A program made the position numbers and the translations under genes. This document shows, in pieces, positions 43,870-53,212 of a DNA stretch of 64,000 bases (positions within the stretch are counted from its first letter, which is position 1; each line of letters opens with the position of its first letter). The stretch is from Pseudomonadota bacterium. Its GTDB lineage: Bacteria; Pseudomonadota; Gammaproteobacteria; Steroidobacterales; Steroidobacteraceae. Below the pieces are notes generated by a model, which saw only the letters and a program-made list of their open reading frames with translations, searched no databases and had not been told where the DNA came from. Location of the stretch: contig JABBNZ010000015.1 of the NCBI GenBank assembly GCA_019352035.1, positions 1 to 64,000 on the forward strand, written 5' to 3'.

Positions 43870-44169
43870 TCAGCGCCGGCGGCCTGACTCCTCGCTCCCC
43901 GCCAGTAGGTCATGAACGTCGGGATGCCGGCGCATGTAGTACTCGATGAAGGGACAGAGCGGCACGACTTTCTCGCCCCGCTCGCGCACCAGCTCGAGGG
44001 CTCCCGCGACCAACACCGAGCCGATACCCCGGCCGCGTAGCGCCGACGGCACTTCGGCATGTGTCATGGTCACCATGCGGCCCGCGCGGCGATAGTCGAT
44101 GAAGGCGCACGCATCGCCTGCCTGAAGCTCGTAGCGCTGCCGCGCCGCGTCATCGCGGACTTCCGTCAT
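43870..44169 (-). CDS. GNAT-family N-acetyltransferase (YjdJ-like)
   Basis: Small acetyltransferase-like protein of 99 residues with FIDYRRAGRMVTMTHAEVP, LRGRGIGSVLVAGAL (acetyl-CoA P-loop type Q/RxxGxG/A) and LCPFIEYYMRRHPDV. This compact 'GNAT_CG' form is common next to unrelated genes; no substrate is suggested. It lies 12 nt upstream of nothing and 12 nt after the S46 peptidase stop on the same strand. Confidence 0.88.
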   Translation of the reverse strand: MTEVRDDAARQRYELQAGDACAFIDYRRAGRMVTMTHAEVPSALRGRGIGSVLVAGALELVRERGEKVVPLCPFIEYYMRRHPDVHDLLAGSEESGRRR

Positions 44170-44181
44170 GGTGCAGCCCGC

Positions 44182-46269
44182 CTACCCGCGCCCCGTCAGC
44201 TCTTTCACCAGCGCATTGGCGTGGTACACGTTCTTCAGCGCCTCGACGATGATGGCGCTATCGACCGATACCGCCCGGTTGAGCTTGCCGTCATACCAGA
44301 ATGCGCCGCCGAGCGAGGGTAGGTTGCCGTCGAATATGAGTCCCACCAGGCGCCCGTCTCGATCGATCACCGGGCTGCCGGAATTGCCGCCGACGATGTC
44401 GTTGGTGGAGACGAAGTTCATGGGCGTCGCCGGATTCAGGCGGCTTTTCGCGGCGAGCCACGCCGCGGAGAGCTGGAGCGGCGCATAGCTGCGCGCGTGG
44501 GCGTAAAGCCCGCTCACATAGGTGAAGGGACCCACGGACTGGCCGTGCTTCTTCCAGCCTTTTACGACGCCGTACGACAAACGCTCGGTGAAAGTCGCAT
44601 CGGGAGAGATGCTGGTACCGTACAGCGCAAATCGTGCCTGCGCGATCTTGGTCGTGTTGGCCTCGATCGGCGCCTTCACTTCGTCATCGTACGTCTTGCG
44701 GACCTCGAGGTAGTACGGCAACACCTCGCGCGCCAGCGCGATCATGGGGTCGCTGGAATCAGCGACCGCCTTCTGGCCGCCGGCCCACAAAGTCTTGCGC
44801 ACTGCGACGTCGGCCAGCTTCGTGCCGCCCACGGCGTGCCCGGCGACCTCCGCGGGCGAGGCAGTTGCGAACAGCGTCCTTACGATCGGCGCGTCCGTCC
44901 CCATCAGGTCACGCAGCATCGTGAGTGAGGAGGTCAGCCGCACCCTGTCGTAGTTGCGATAAACCGGCGCCGGCGAGAACAGCTGCTGCTCGAGAAGCGG
45001 CAGATTGGCCGAGCGATACTCCGCGAATCGCTGCGCGTCGGGCAGGGTACGCTCATATGCGCCGAGGACGATCCCGAAGGCCATCCTGTAGAGACGGGAG
45101 TAGAAGCCCTGGCCACCCTGCGGCACGAGCATGAGGTACGGGAGGAACATGGCGTTATAGCGCCTCTGGGCGGCGGCGATCCCGGTCCACGCATCGCCGA
45201 CCTTCCCCGCCAACGCGGGGTCTGCTGCGACCTTCGCGCGCAACGCCGCCTCTTCCTTCGCCTTGCGGGCAAAGGCCTGCCGGTCGTTGAGCGCCTGCAA
45301 CTGTCCGTCGAAGGACTTGATGGCATTGTCGATGAAGAAGAGATCTCCGCGGGCGATGCGCGCGTTGCTCGCGCTTTGGGCGGAGAATCCTTCGAGCAAG
45401 CCCTGGAAATGACTGAAGACCTGCAGCAGGACCGGGAAGATCGGGTACCGCAGCGCCTGAAGCTGCGCGATCGTGTCGTCGCGCTCCGTCGCGCCCGGAT
45501 TGCCGGAGGTAAACACCAGCTCCCCGGCCTTCGGACCCGTTGTCGACATCGGGAAGTAATCGGGCGTGTGCGCCGGCTTGCCGTCGACGTAGACCCGCAG
45601 GATGCTGACGTCGAAGTCGTATCGCGGAAAATTGAAATTGTCCGGATAGCCGCCGAAGAAGGAAGTCGACTGGCTCGGCACGAATACCAGCCGCACATCC
45701 TGGTAGCGCCGGTATTTGTACAGCCAGTCCTGTCCGCCGTGATAGAGGGCAACCACCTCGCACCGCCACCGCTTCGGATGGCCGGCCACGCAAGCCGACT
45801 CGAGCCGGCTCGTCGCCGCCCTGCGGGCTGCCGCGTAGGCCGCGCCGCTCTTGCTCTGCGTCGCCCGGTTCACGGCCCCGGTCACGTCGGTGCGGCGGAC
45901 CAACTGCTCGACTTCCATCGCGGGACATTTGAGCTCGTCTTCCCGCGTGGCCGCATAGAAGGATTCCCCCATGAGATTCCTTCCGGGCCGCGACAGCCCT
46001 TCCAGACAGTCCACGGCGCAGTGATGATTGCTCAGCACCAGGCCGTCGGCTGAAACGAACGAGCCCGAGCACCCTCCCGCGAGGCGGACCGAGGCGAGCT
46101 GCACGTGCTCGATCCACTTCGCGGAGGGCGTGAAGCCGAACCGCTTCTGCAGCGCTGCAGCCGGTAGATTGGACAATGGCCACATCCCCTCGGCCGCGAA
46201 TGACCTGGGAGCGGCCAGGAGCAGGAACACGAGCAATGCGCCAATCGGCAACGCGGCCCATTTCTTCAT
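44182..46269 (-). CDS. S46-family dipeptidyl-peptidase (DPP7/DPP11-like)
   Basis: Periplasmic serine exopeptidase that removes dipeptides from N-termini. The 695-residue protein has a signal peptide (1-26), GLVLSNHHCA with the catalytic His (H83), GGYPDNFNFPRYDFDVSILR with the Asp candidate, and VGGNSGSPV with Ser630. ATG at 46269 fits the signal peptide; a longer frame upstream has no such signal. With the POT transporter and CocE-type enzyme it suggests peptide use. I cannot tell DPP7 from DPP11 specificity here. Confidence 0.94.
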   Translation of the reverse strand: MKKWAALPIGALLVFLLLAAPRSFAAEGMWPLSNLPAAALQKRFGFTPSAKWIEHVQLASVRLAGGCSGSFVSADGLVLSNHHCAVDCLEGLSRPGRNLMGESFYAATREDELKCPAMEVEQLVRRTDVTGAVNRATQSKSGAAYAAARRAATSRLESACVAGHPKRWRCEVVALYHGGQDWLYKYRRYQDVRLVFVPSQSTSFFGGYPDNFNFPRYDFDVSILRVYVDGKPAHTPDYFPMSTTGPKAGELVFTSGNPGATERDDTIAQLQALRYPIFPVLLQVFSHFQGLLEGFSAQSASNARIARGDLFFIDNAIKSFDGQLQALNDRQAFARKAKEEAALRAKVAADPALAGKVGDAWTGIAAAQRRYNAMFLPYLMLVPQGGQGFYSRLYRMAFGIVLGAYERTLPDAQRFAEYRSANLPLLEQQLFSPAPVYRNYDRVRLTSSLTMLRDLMGTDAPIVRTLFATASPAEVAGHAVGGTKLADVAVRKTLWAGGQKAVADSSDPMIALAREVLPYYLEVRKTYDDEVKAPIEANTTKIAQARFALYGTSISPDATFTERLSYGVVKGWKKHGQSVGPFTYVSGLYAHARSYAPLQLSAAWLAAKSRLNPATPMNFVSTNDIVGGNSGSPVIDRDGRLVGLIFDGNLPSLGGAFWYDGKLNRAVSVDSAIIVEALKNVYHANALVKELTGRG

Positions 46270-46421
46270 GATTTTCGATCCCGGCAAAGGTTTGCGCGAC
46301 GATAAGAGACATCCGCCGTGCGCGTCAACTGTGCCGTCCCCGCGCCCCCTCGCACCTTCGCCTGCTCGCCTGACACGCACGTGGCAGCCGGAGTCCCGGC
46401 CCGACCGCCACGGTCGGCATG

Positions 46422-47540
46422 CTACATTCCACGCCCGCCGTCGCTGCCAGCGCGCGCGCCGGCCGGCTCGCTGATCGCGATCCCGCTGAACGCGGGCACG
46501 CCGACCGGGCTCGATGTGGCCTCCGGCGTCAGGTCGCCGTACTTGTCTATCGCGAACACGGCGACGTAACCGTTGTCGTTTGCGGAGTAGATGACGGCCA
46601 GCCACCTACCGTCCTTCGAGACTGTCAGGTCGGTGGGCACTCCCGGTACGGGCACCGACTTGTAGAACACTCCGCCCTTGCCGTCGGTGAAGAATGTGGA
46701 GATCGCCTGACCGGGGCTGTTGCCCGTGTACCAGACACTGCCCGGCCCTTTCGCCACCCAGCAAGGCGCATTGGCGGGAAAGGGCGGAGTCGGGCCGGCG
46801 ATCGGATACACCTTCCGTTGCGCATCGACGATCGCGAAGCTGTCCGGACTGTGGGCGGGCGTGAATCCGAGAATGTCGCCCCAGAATGCCGCACCGAGCG
46901 GCGTATCATTGGCCGCGCTCGGAAGCGCGACCGGCGCGAGCGATCCGCTGAGCGCACCCCAGGAGGTGAGGCCGACCTGCTGGACCGAGCCGGAGGTGAA
47001 GGTCACTGCGCCCCAGGTTTCGCCGATCGCGACCTGCGCGGCCGACGCGTCGGAAAGGTGAACGACGGCGCCGTCCAGGATGCCCGAGGGCCAATCATGG
47101 CTCTCCAGGCAGGTCGCCCCCGCCACGAAGAGCTGCCGGCCGCTAAGCGCCACCGAGTCGGGCTTGACGCAGCCGGGCGCGAGCCTGATCTGTCGCCCCA
47201 CCCGTATGAAGTCTCCCTCCCTCACGAGCTCACTGACACTGTTCGATCCATAATTGGCCACGGCCCCGAGATCGTCCTTCATCTGCAGGATGCCGGCGTT
47301 TCCGCCCGCGCCGCCGCGGCCGCCCGTCGGCAGCGTCTGGACCAGGGAAAGTGCGGGTGCGGCGCCGGTCTGCATTCTGTACACCAGCACCTGATTGCTG
47401 CCCGGGTCATTCGTGCTCGTGAGCACGAGCACGCCGCGATCGCTCTCGTGGGCAGCCGCCAGACCGGCCGCGAGCAGGGAGGCGGCCGCGACGGCACAGG
47501 CGCGCCGCACCAGGAATCGAGTCAGGGTCTGCAATGGCAT
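46422..47540 (-). CDS. Secreted beta-propeller (lactonase/YncE-like) protein of unknown role
   Basis: No enzyme assignment. The 372-residue protein has a signal peptide (1-30, ending AAAHES) and repeating strands of a beta-propeller: GVLVLTSTNDPGSNQVLVYR, SVALSGRQLFVAG, SVWYTGNSPGQAI and DLTVSKDGRWLAVIYSANDN. The region resembles 6-phosphogluconolactonase-like extracellular proteins, but no catalytic pattern is evident. GGGAGA precedes the ATG. A GTAAC-N16-CGAA promoter upstream points to control by the ECF factor on the opposite strand. Confidence 0.72.
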   Translation of the reverse strand: MPLQTLTRFLVRRACAVAAASLLAAGLAAAHESDRGVLVLTSTNDPGSNQVLVYRMQTGAAPALSLVQTLPTGGRGGAGGNAGILQMKDDLGAVANYGSNSVSELVREGDFIRVGRQIRLAPGCVKPDSVALSGRQLFVAGATCLESHDWPSGILDGAVVHLSDASAAQVAIGETWGAVTFTSGSVQQVGLTSWGALSGSLAPVALPSAANDTPLGAAFWGDILGFTPAHSPDSFAIVDAQRKVYPIAGPTPPFPANAPCWVAKGPGSVWYTGNSPGQAISTFFTDGKGGVFYKSVPVPGVPTDLTVSKDGRWLAVIYSANDNGYVAVFAIDKYGDLTPEATSSPVGVPAFSGIAISEPAGARAGSDGGRGM

Positions 47541-47571
47541 GGTGATCTCCCGTCTCTAGATGCCGGCTTAA

Positions 47572-47596
47572 TTCGCAGCCGGACGCGCGGTGTTAC
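47572..47596 (-). promoter_or_regulatory. Candidate ECF (SigF-like) promoter of the beta-propeller gene
   Basis: On the reverse strand GTAAC (47596-47592), 16 bases and CGAA (47575-47572). This resembles the GTAACC-N16-CGAA consensus I recall for Caulobacter SigF, whose anti-sigma factor is NrsF, with spacing one base shorter if the sixth -35 base is counted. The start of transcription would be near 47565, 25 nt before the ATG. Confidence 0.5.
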
Positions 47597-47685
47597 ACGG
47601 CCGCCGCCGCCGGCCGGTTTGTGGTTTGTGGATCGGCCGCGTTAGAATCCCGCGCGTCGCGCCCCGGAAGCGAGTCGACCCTCCA

Positions 47686-48231
47686 GTGCTGCAGCAGGAT
47701 CAGACCGAAGAGCGCCTCCGGCCGCTGATGATCCGCAGCCTGGCGGGGGATTCGGGCGCTCACCGTGAGCTCCTCGGCGTGCTCGGCCGCTATCTGCGCA
47801 GCTATTTCGCGCGCCGTATCGGCGCCGCGGAGGTCGAGGATCTCGTCCAGGAGACTCTCCTCGCAGTGCATTTGAAGCGCGACAGTTACGACCGATCGCT
47901 TCCCTTCACGCCCTGGGCGTACGCGCTCGCCCGCTACAAGCTCATCGATCATCTGCGGCGCCGCAAGCGCTCCCGGCACGTGCCCCTCGAGGACGCCGGC
48001 GCTCTCTTTGCGGCCGATGATGCGGAGCAAGGCGCGCTGCACACCGATCTCGATCGGCTGCTGCAACGTCTGCCCGACCGCCAACGAAGTCTGCTGGAGG
48101 ACGTGAAGCTGCAGGGCCTTTCCGTCGAGGAGGCCGCCCGCAAGCGCGGCGTGACCGCGGTATCGGCTCGCGTCATGCTGCATCGAAGCCTCAAATGGCT
48201 GAATCAGGCGCTACGCGATGAGAACGGCTGA
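47686..48231 (+). CDS. ECF sigma factor (SigF/NrsF-linked type)
   Basis: Alternative sigma factor of 181 residues: region 2 with EVEDLVQETLLAVHLKRDSY and FTPWAYALARYKLIDHLRRR, region 4 with LPDRQRSLLEDVKLQGLSVE and KRGVTAVSARVMLHRSLKWL. GTG at 47686 is a guess without a clear ribosome site; a GTG/ATG further into region 2 is not excluded. It overlaps the next gene by 14 nt, and that gene encodes its probable anti-sigma factor. Likely stress role by family; inducer unknown. Confidence 0.88.
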   Translation: MLQQDQTEERLRPLMIRSLAGDSGAHRELLGVLGRYLRSYFARRIGAAEVEDLVQETLLAVHLKRDSYDRSLPFTPWAYALARYKLIDHLRRRKRSRHVPLEDAGALFAADDAEQGALHTDLDRLLQRLPDRQRSLLEDVKLQGLSVEEAARKRGVTAVSARVMLHRSLKWLNQALRDENG

Positions 48232-48856
48232 CCTCATAGAGCTCCTGGCGCGCGACGTGAGCGCGACTCCTCCGGGAGTCGTGAGCAGACGGCTGCTGGC
48301 CGCTCTCGTCGCAGGCGGCCTCGTCACATTCGCCATCGTCGCTCTGGTGCTGCACTGCCAGCCGCTTGCGGCCGCTGCGCAACAATCATGGTTCTGGATG
48401 AAGGCGGTCTACACCGGCCTGCTCACGGTGACGGGCGCGCTCATCGTGAGACGCCTGTCCGTGCCGGGCTCGCGCCTCGGCACGGCACCCCTCGCAGCGG
48501 TCCTGGTGGTTCTGGCCATGCTCGCGCTCGGCGCCGGTCAGATCCTGTCCGCGGCGCCGGCCGCGCGCCTCACCCTATGGTTGGGCCAAACCTGGAAGAT
48601 CTGCTCGCCGCTCATTCTGTTGCTCGCACTGCCGATCTACGCCTGCCTGGTCGTGGCGATCCGCAGGCTCGCGCCGACGCGGCTCGCGCGGACGGGCGCC
48701 GCAGCGGGATTCGCGGCTGGCGCACTCGCGGCAACACTCTACGGGCTGCACTGTCCGGAGCAGGCCGCGGCCTTCGTGGCGACCTGGTATACGCTCGGCA
48801 TCGCTGCCGCGACGGCCGTCGGCGCCATCAGCGGGCGGTGGCTCCTGCGCTGGTGA
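48218..48856 (+). CDS. NrsF/DUF1109 membrane anti-sigma factor
   Basis: Probable anti-sigma factor of the upstream ECF factor. The 212-residue protein starts MRTADLIELLARDVSATPPG, the DUF1109 start, and has six hydrophobic segments. Conserved Cys residues (C47 in LHCQP, C128 in KICSP, C190-like in LHCPEQA) could sense oxidants or metals, as reported for Caulobacter NrsF. The 14-nt overlap with the sigma gene supports a fixed ratio of the two. Confidence 0.85.
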   Translation: MRTADLIELLARDVSATPPGVVSRRLLAALVAGGLVTFAIVALVLHCQPLAAAAQQSWFWMKAVYTGLLTVTGALIVRRLSVPGSRLGTAPLAAVLVVLAMLALGAGQILSAAPAARLTLWLGQTWKICSPLILLLALPIYACLVVAIRRLAPTRLARTGAAAGFAAGALAATLYGLHCPEQAAAFVATWYTLGIAAATAVGAISGRWLLRW

Positions 48857-48946
48857 GCCTGGCCCCGCTCAACCATAGTCGTAAGCCGAACTCAGGCACG
48901 ACAGTTGCGGCACTGCGCGGCACGCCGGAATGCGACGGAACTATGA

Positions 48947-50878
48947 ATGACGAGCGACTGCGGCCACGATAAAAACGACAAGCACTTCCGGCCGGGGAGC
49001 GAGATGCTCGCAGTCACCCTGAGGAGCATCGGGGACGGCGTCATCGTGACTGACGTCGGCGGCCGCGTAACGTTCCTCAATCCGGTGGCCGAGCGGCTCA
49101 CCGGCTGGTCTTTGATTGAGGCGAGAGATCAACCCTCCGAGAAGGTCTTTCACATCGTCAACGAGCAGACTGGCGCGCCGGTCGCGCATCCGGTCGCCGA
49201 GGTCCTGAAAAGCGGCGGCATCGTCGGGCTCGCCGACCCGACCGTTTTGATCGCACGCGACGGCCGGCGCATTCCGATCGAGGACAGCGGGGCCCCCGTG
49301 CGGCTCGCGAACGGGGAGCTCGTCGGCATCGTCGTCGTCTTCCGTGACGTCACCGAGCGAAAACGCGCGGAGCACGATCACGCCTGGCTCGCCTCCCTGG
49401 TCGACTCATCGGACGATGTGATCGCGAGCAAGACATTGGACGGCATCGTGACCTCCTGGAATCCGGCCGCGACACGCCTCTTCGGATATGAGCCGGCGCA
49501 GATCGTCGGCAAGTCCATCACGACCATCATTCCGCCGGAGCTGCACGCCGAAGAACTCGAGATTCTGGCCCAACTGCGGCGTGGCCAGCGGATCGAGCAC
49601 TACGAGACCGTGCGGATCGCCAAGAACGGGCGCCGGATCCAGGTCGCGCTGACCGTCTCGCCCATCCGCGGCACGGACGGGAGAATCGTGGGCGCATCCA
49701 AGATCGCCCGCGACATCACTGAGCGCAAGCGCTCCGAGCGCGCTTTGCGAGAGGCGGACCGTCAGAAGGACGAGTTCCTCGCCACCCTCGCACACGAGCT
49801 GCGCAACCCCCTGGCTCCGATCTGCGCCGCGGCGCAGCTGCTGAAGAATGCCAAGAGCCTCGCACCCGAGCTTCGGGCCGCCACCGCCATTCTCGAGCGC
49901 CAGGCTCGGCACATGACCCATCTCGTCGATGACCTGCTCGAGATGTCGCGCATCATGAACGGCCGGCTTCTCCTGCATCCCGAGCCGCTCGATCTGGCCG
50001 ACCTGCTGAGAGCCGTGATAGAGGCGTCCCGTCAAGCCCTGGAGACGGCCCGGCATCAGATTGCTCTTGCGGTGCCGAGCGAGCCCGTCCACGTGAACGG
50101 GGATCGCATCCGCCTGACACAGGTTCTCTCGAATCTTCTGCATAACGCCGTGAAGCACACGCCGCCGGGAGGAAGAATCGAGATTTCGCTCCGTGCGGAG
50201 GGCGCACAGGCGATCGTGAGCGTTCGCGACAACGGCAGCGGCATTCCGCCGGAAATGCTCGAGCACATCTTCGAGCCGTTTGCGCAGCTCGATCGCTCGT
50301 TCGAGCACCCGGACGGCGGACTCGGAATCGGACTCACGCTCGCCAAGAGGCTCCTTGACCTGCACCAGGGCCGCATCGAGGCCGCAAGTGCCGGACGCGG
50401 CCAGGGAACGGAATTCCTGATCCATCTGCCCACCATTACGGCGACCACTGGAAAGCGCGCAAGCGCTCCGCAGAAGCGGTCGGACTTCTCAGGCAGCCGC
50501 AGGGTTCTCATAGCGGATGACAACCACGACGCGGGAATCAGCCTCAGCATGCTTCTGCAGTCCATGGGGCACGATACGCGCGTCGTGCATGACGGCATCG
50601 AGGCTCTGGAGGAGGCGGAGCTCTTCCGCCCCGACGTCGTGCTGCTCGACATCGGCATGCCCAGGCTCGATGGCTACGATACGGCGCGCAGGATGGCGGC
50701 CAGACCCTGGGCGGCCGATACGCAGATCGTCGCCGTGACGGGCTGGGGTCAGGAAGCGGATCGGCAGCGGGCCAAGGCGGCCGGGTTCCATCGGCACCTG
50801 ATCAAGCCCGTCGATGTCGTTGCGCTCCAAGAGGTCATGGCGGACGAGCCCGGGCCGCGCGAGCCGCCATCAGTCTAG
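48947..50878 (+). CDS. Hybrid sensor histidine kinase/response regulator with two PAS domains
   Basis: Cytoplasmic two-component kinase with its own receiver and no DNA-binding domain. Domains in 643 residues: PAS (about 20-135), PAS (about 145-260), HisKA with H283 in AHELRNP, HATPase (about 385-505; LSNLLHNAVKHTP, DNGSGI, GLGIGLTL) and a C-terminal REC with acceptor D568 (LLDIGMP) and K620. No membrane segment is seen. ATG at 48947; ATG at 49004 has a better ribosome site (GGGGAG). No partner regulator is adjacent, and the signal is unknown. Confidence 0.93.
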   Translation: MTSDCGHDKNDKHFRPGSEMLAVTLRSIGDGVIVTDVGGRVTFLNPVAERLTGWSLIEARDQPSEKVFHIVNEQTGAPVAHPVAEVLKSGGIVGLADPTVLIARDGRRIPIEDSGAPVRLANGELVGIVVVFRDVTERKRAEHDHAWLASLVDSSDDVIASKTLDGIVTSWNPAATRLFGYEPAQIVGKSITTIIPPELHAEELEILAQLRRGQRIEHYETVRIAKNGRRIQVALTVSPIRGTDGRIVGASKIARDITERKRSERALREADRQKDEFLATLAHELRNPLAPICAAAQLLKNAKSLAPELRAATAILERQARHMTHLVDDLLEMSRIMNGRLLLHPEPLDLADLLRAVIEASRQALETARHQIALAVPSEPVHVNGDRIRLTQVLSNLLHNAVKHTPPGGRIEISLRAEGAQAIVSVRDNGSGIPPEMLEHIFEPFAQLDRSFEHPDGGLGIGLTLAKRLLDLHQGRIEAASAGRGQGTEFLIHLPTITATTGKRASAPQKRSDFSGSRRVLIADDNHDAGISLSMLLQSMGHDTRVVHDGIEALEEAELFRPDVVLLDIGMPRLDGYDTARRMAARPWAADTQIVAVTGWGQEADRQRAKAAGFHRHLIKPVDVVALQEVMADEPGPREPPSV

Positions 50879-50929
50879 CGAGCGCACCGAGTCGCTACTC
50901 GGCGCAGCTTCTCACACGCGCTCCAGACC

Positions 50930-53212
50930 TCAGTGCAGTCCGCTGAGCTGCACCGCGCCCGCCGCGCCCCGCGTAACGCGGATGGTCATGAGCTTGCCGC
51001 GGAAGGTGATGTTGCTCAATGTCATGGAACGCCAGCCTGCCGGCAGCGCCGGCGGATAGGCATCGAGCAAACCCGACTCGCGGACCCTCAGGCCGGTGAG
51101 CCCGTAGACCAGGCTCTGCACGTACCCACCCGTGCCCGTGAGGAACGGGCCGACATTGTTGCTCGCCGTCTCCGTACGCACGTTGAACGGCGGCTTGAGG
51201 GTGCCGCCGGTCACGTAGAGATCGAGCCACTGGCCGGCGGCCGCTCCATCGCCGGCCTCATCGGCGGCGACGGCGAGCGGCATCGGCGCCATGCTGAAGC
51301 CGGCGGCGGGCCCCGCCGGCTGACCGCGAACTGCATAATCGTAGTCTCCCTGGAGGAGCCTGCGGGGCATCTGGAAGTCGAGCGACGGAAGAAAGAGGAG
51401 CGGCAACGGACCGCCGCCGCGGTGGGCAGGCACCGCCGGGTCGAAGGGAAGATGGTGTGCGCCGTCCGCCGCCACGGGAATGTACAGCCCGCGCGCGATG
51501 CGGCTCCAGAGCGGATCCGGCACCACCCCGAGCGCCGCCGCGGCCGCCGTGGCGATCTCGAGCGCCTTGGCCGCCTCCACGTTGGTGAAGGTGTCGTTGG
51601 GGATGTCATTGTGCGATTCCGACACCGATGTGACGTGCGCGATGTCGTAACGATGGTGGACCGGGTCATAACTGGCGCGGCTCGCCCAGAATCGAGCCAC
51701 GGCGCGGATCACCGGCCAGCCTTCCCGCGCCAGCCAATTGCGATCGAGCGTTGCCAGGTAGTATTGCCATTGCGCAATGGCGACGTCCGCATTCACGTGG
51801 ATCTCGCTGTCGGAGAGCACCCGCGCGGAATACGGCGTGACATCGGTGCCGTACTGCGGATCGGATTCCCAGGGATACATCGCGCCCTTCAGTCCATGCC
51901 GGCGAGCCCGCAGCTGCGCGGCGGCGAGCGTCCGCGCCCGGAACGACACCAGCGACTGCGCATGCCGCGGGTGAAGCAGCAGCAGCGCCGGAAAGATCCA
52001 GCTGTCGGAATCCCAGAAGACATGTCCCGCATAGCAGGGGGTGAGACCGCAGGGACCCGTGGCCCACCCGGTATCCGCCGTCGTGCTCGCCAGCAGGTAA
52101 TAGAGAGCCGAATGCGCCAGCCGCTGCGCCTTGGGATCCCCATCGATCTCGATGTCGGCGTGCCACAGCCTGGCCCACGCCGCGCGCTGTCGCTCGAGAA
52201 GGCGCGAGAACCCGCTTCGCCGCGCCGCACGCGCGAGAGTCAGGTCATCCGCCGCATCACCGCCCCATCCCGATCGGGAAATGGCGACGAATTTGGTGAA
52301 GGAATAGGTGTGGTACCGCGCGACAGGCATCATCACCTCGAGCGCGAGGTGATGGTGATCGCGCCGCAGAGTGACCTTGGCGTCATGGACCGCCGGCGGC
52401 AGTCGCGTGGCCGCGGCCATCGCCATCGGCAGGCCGTAAGCTGCCTTGCCGTCGAGCCACAACGAGAGCGATCTGACATTCCCCCCGCTCTTTCGCACTT
52501 GGGTGAAGCCGGGATACCAGATGGCGGCGCGGTCGGCGGTCGCCGGGCCCTTTGGCAGCAGCGCAAGACCGTGAGCGGCAAGCGCCTTCCCCATCTGCGG
52601 GCCGGTCATTCGCCCCAAGGGAAACCTCGGCTGGTGCTGCCGCCATATCGTCAGCGGAAACGAGAGCCGCACCCAGCCGTTGAATTGCGGCGTGATCGTG
52701 AAGCGTGTCGCGGCGAGATGCGGCGAGGCCTCGCTCACGAGACTGACGACATCGATCTTCGTGTCCCTCCCGTGATCCCGGAAGAGATAGCGCGTCGTCA
52801 GGGTGCCGTCGTGCACGTCGAGAGTCTGCCGATAGCCGCTGAAATGCGCACCGCTCACGGGTACTCGATCCAGCCAGGCGCCTTTGCCTGCCGCGCGGCC
52901 GGGGCTGAAGTCGATTCCCATCCAGCCAGGGACGAGCGCCGGACGTGAGACGTCCCCCGGCGTGTAGTCCATGAATGCGACGAGGTAGGTCTGAGTCGGC
53001 TCCGTGCCGCGCGGCGCGGTCAGACTCGCGATGTAGCCGTTGCCGAGCAGGCCGGGAAAGTAGGCGGGCACATCGTCGAGATGCGCGACCAACTGGAAGC
53101 TCGGATCGGTCGCGCGCCGGGCCGCTGCCGCGGTGAGCGGGACCAGCGCCGCGCAGGCGATCGCGCACGCAATACGAGCCACCCCCCCTGCTCTTAATCC
53201 ACTGCGATTCAC
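50930..53212 (-). CDS. GH65-like secreted glycoside hydrolase (ATH1/PGGHG type)
   Basis: Six-hairpin glycosidase, likely acting on an alpha-glucoside; substrate not certain. The 760-residue protein has a signal peptide (1-31), an N-terminal beta-sandwich (about 40-300) and a helical barrel (about 330-650). GHVFWDSDSWIFPALLLLHP and YPWESDPQYG with SDSEIHVNADVAIAQWQYY match acid-trehalase and PGGHG proteins; candidate catalytic residues are the Asp and Glu in these blocks. GTG at 53212 overlaps the previous gene's stop (GTGA), so both are made together. Confidence 0.82.
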   Translation of the reverse strand: MNRSGLRAGGVARIACAIACAALVPLTAAAARRATDPSFQLVAHLDDVPAYFPGLLGNGYIASLTAPRGTEPTQTYLVAFMDYTPGDVSRPALVPGWMGIDFSPGRAAGKGAWLDRVPVSGAHFSGYRQTLDVHDGTLTTRYLFRDHGRDTKIDVVSLVSEASPHLAATRFTITPQFNGWVRLSFPLTIWRQHQPRFPLGRMTGPQMGKALAAHGLALLPKGPATADRAAIWYPGFTQVRKSGGNVRSLSLWLDGKAAYGLPMAMAAATRLPPAVHDAKVTLRRDHHHLALEVMMPVARYHTYSFTKFVAISRSGWGGDAADDLTLARAARRSGFSRLLERQRAAWARLWHADIEIDGDPKAQRLAHSALYYLLASTTADTGWATGPCGLTPCYAGHVFWDSDSWIFPALLLLHPRHAQSLVSFRARTLAAAQLRARRHGLKGAMYPWESDPQYGTDVTPYSARVLSDSEIHVNADVAIAQWQYYLATLDRNWLAREGWPVIRAVARFWASRASYDPVHHRYDIAHVTSVSESHNDIPNDTFTNVEAAKALEIATAAAAALGVVPDPLWSRIARGLYIPVAADGAHHLPFDPAVPAHRGGGPLPLLFLPSLDFQMPRRLLQGDYDYAVRGQPAGPAAGFSMAPMPLAVAADEAGDGAAAGQWLDLYVTGGTLKPPFNVRTETASNNVGPFLTGTGGYVQSLVYGLTGLRVRESGLLDAYPPALPAGWRSMTLSNITFRGKLMTIRVTRGAAGAVQLSGLH

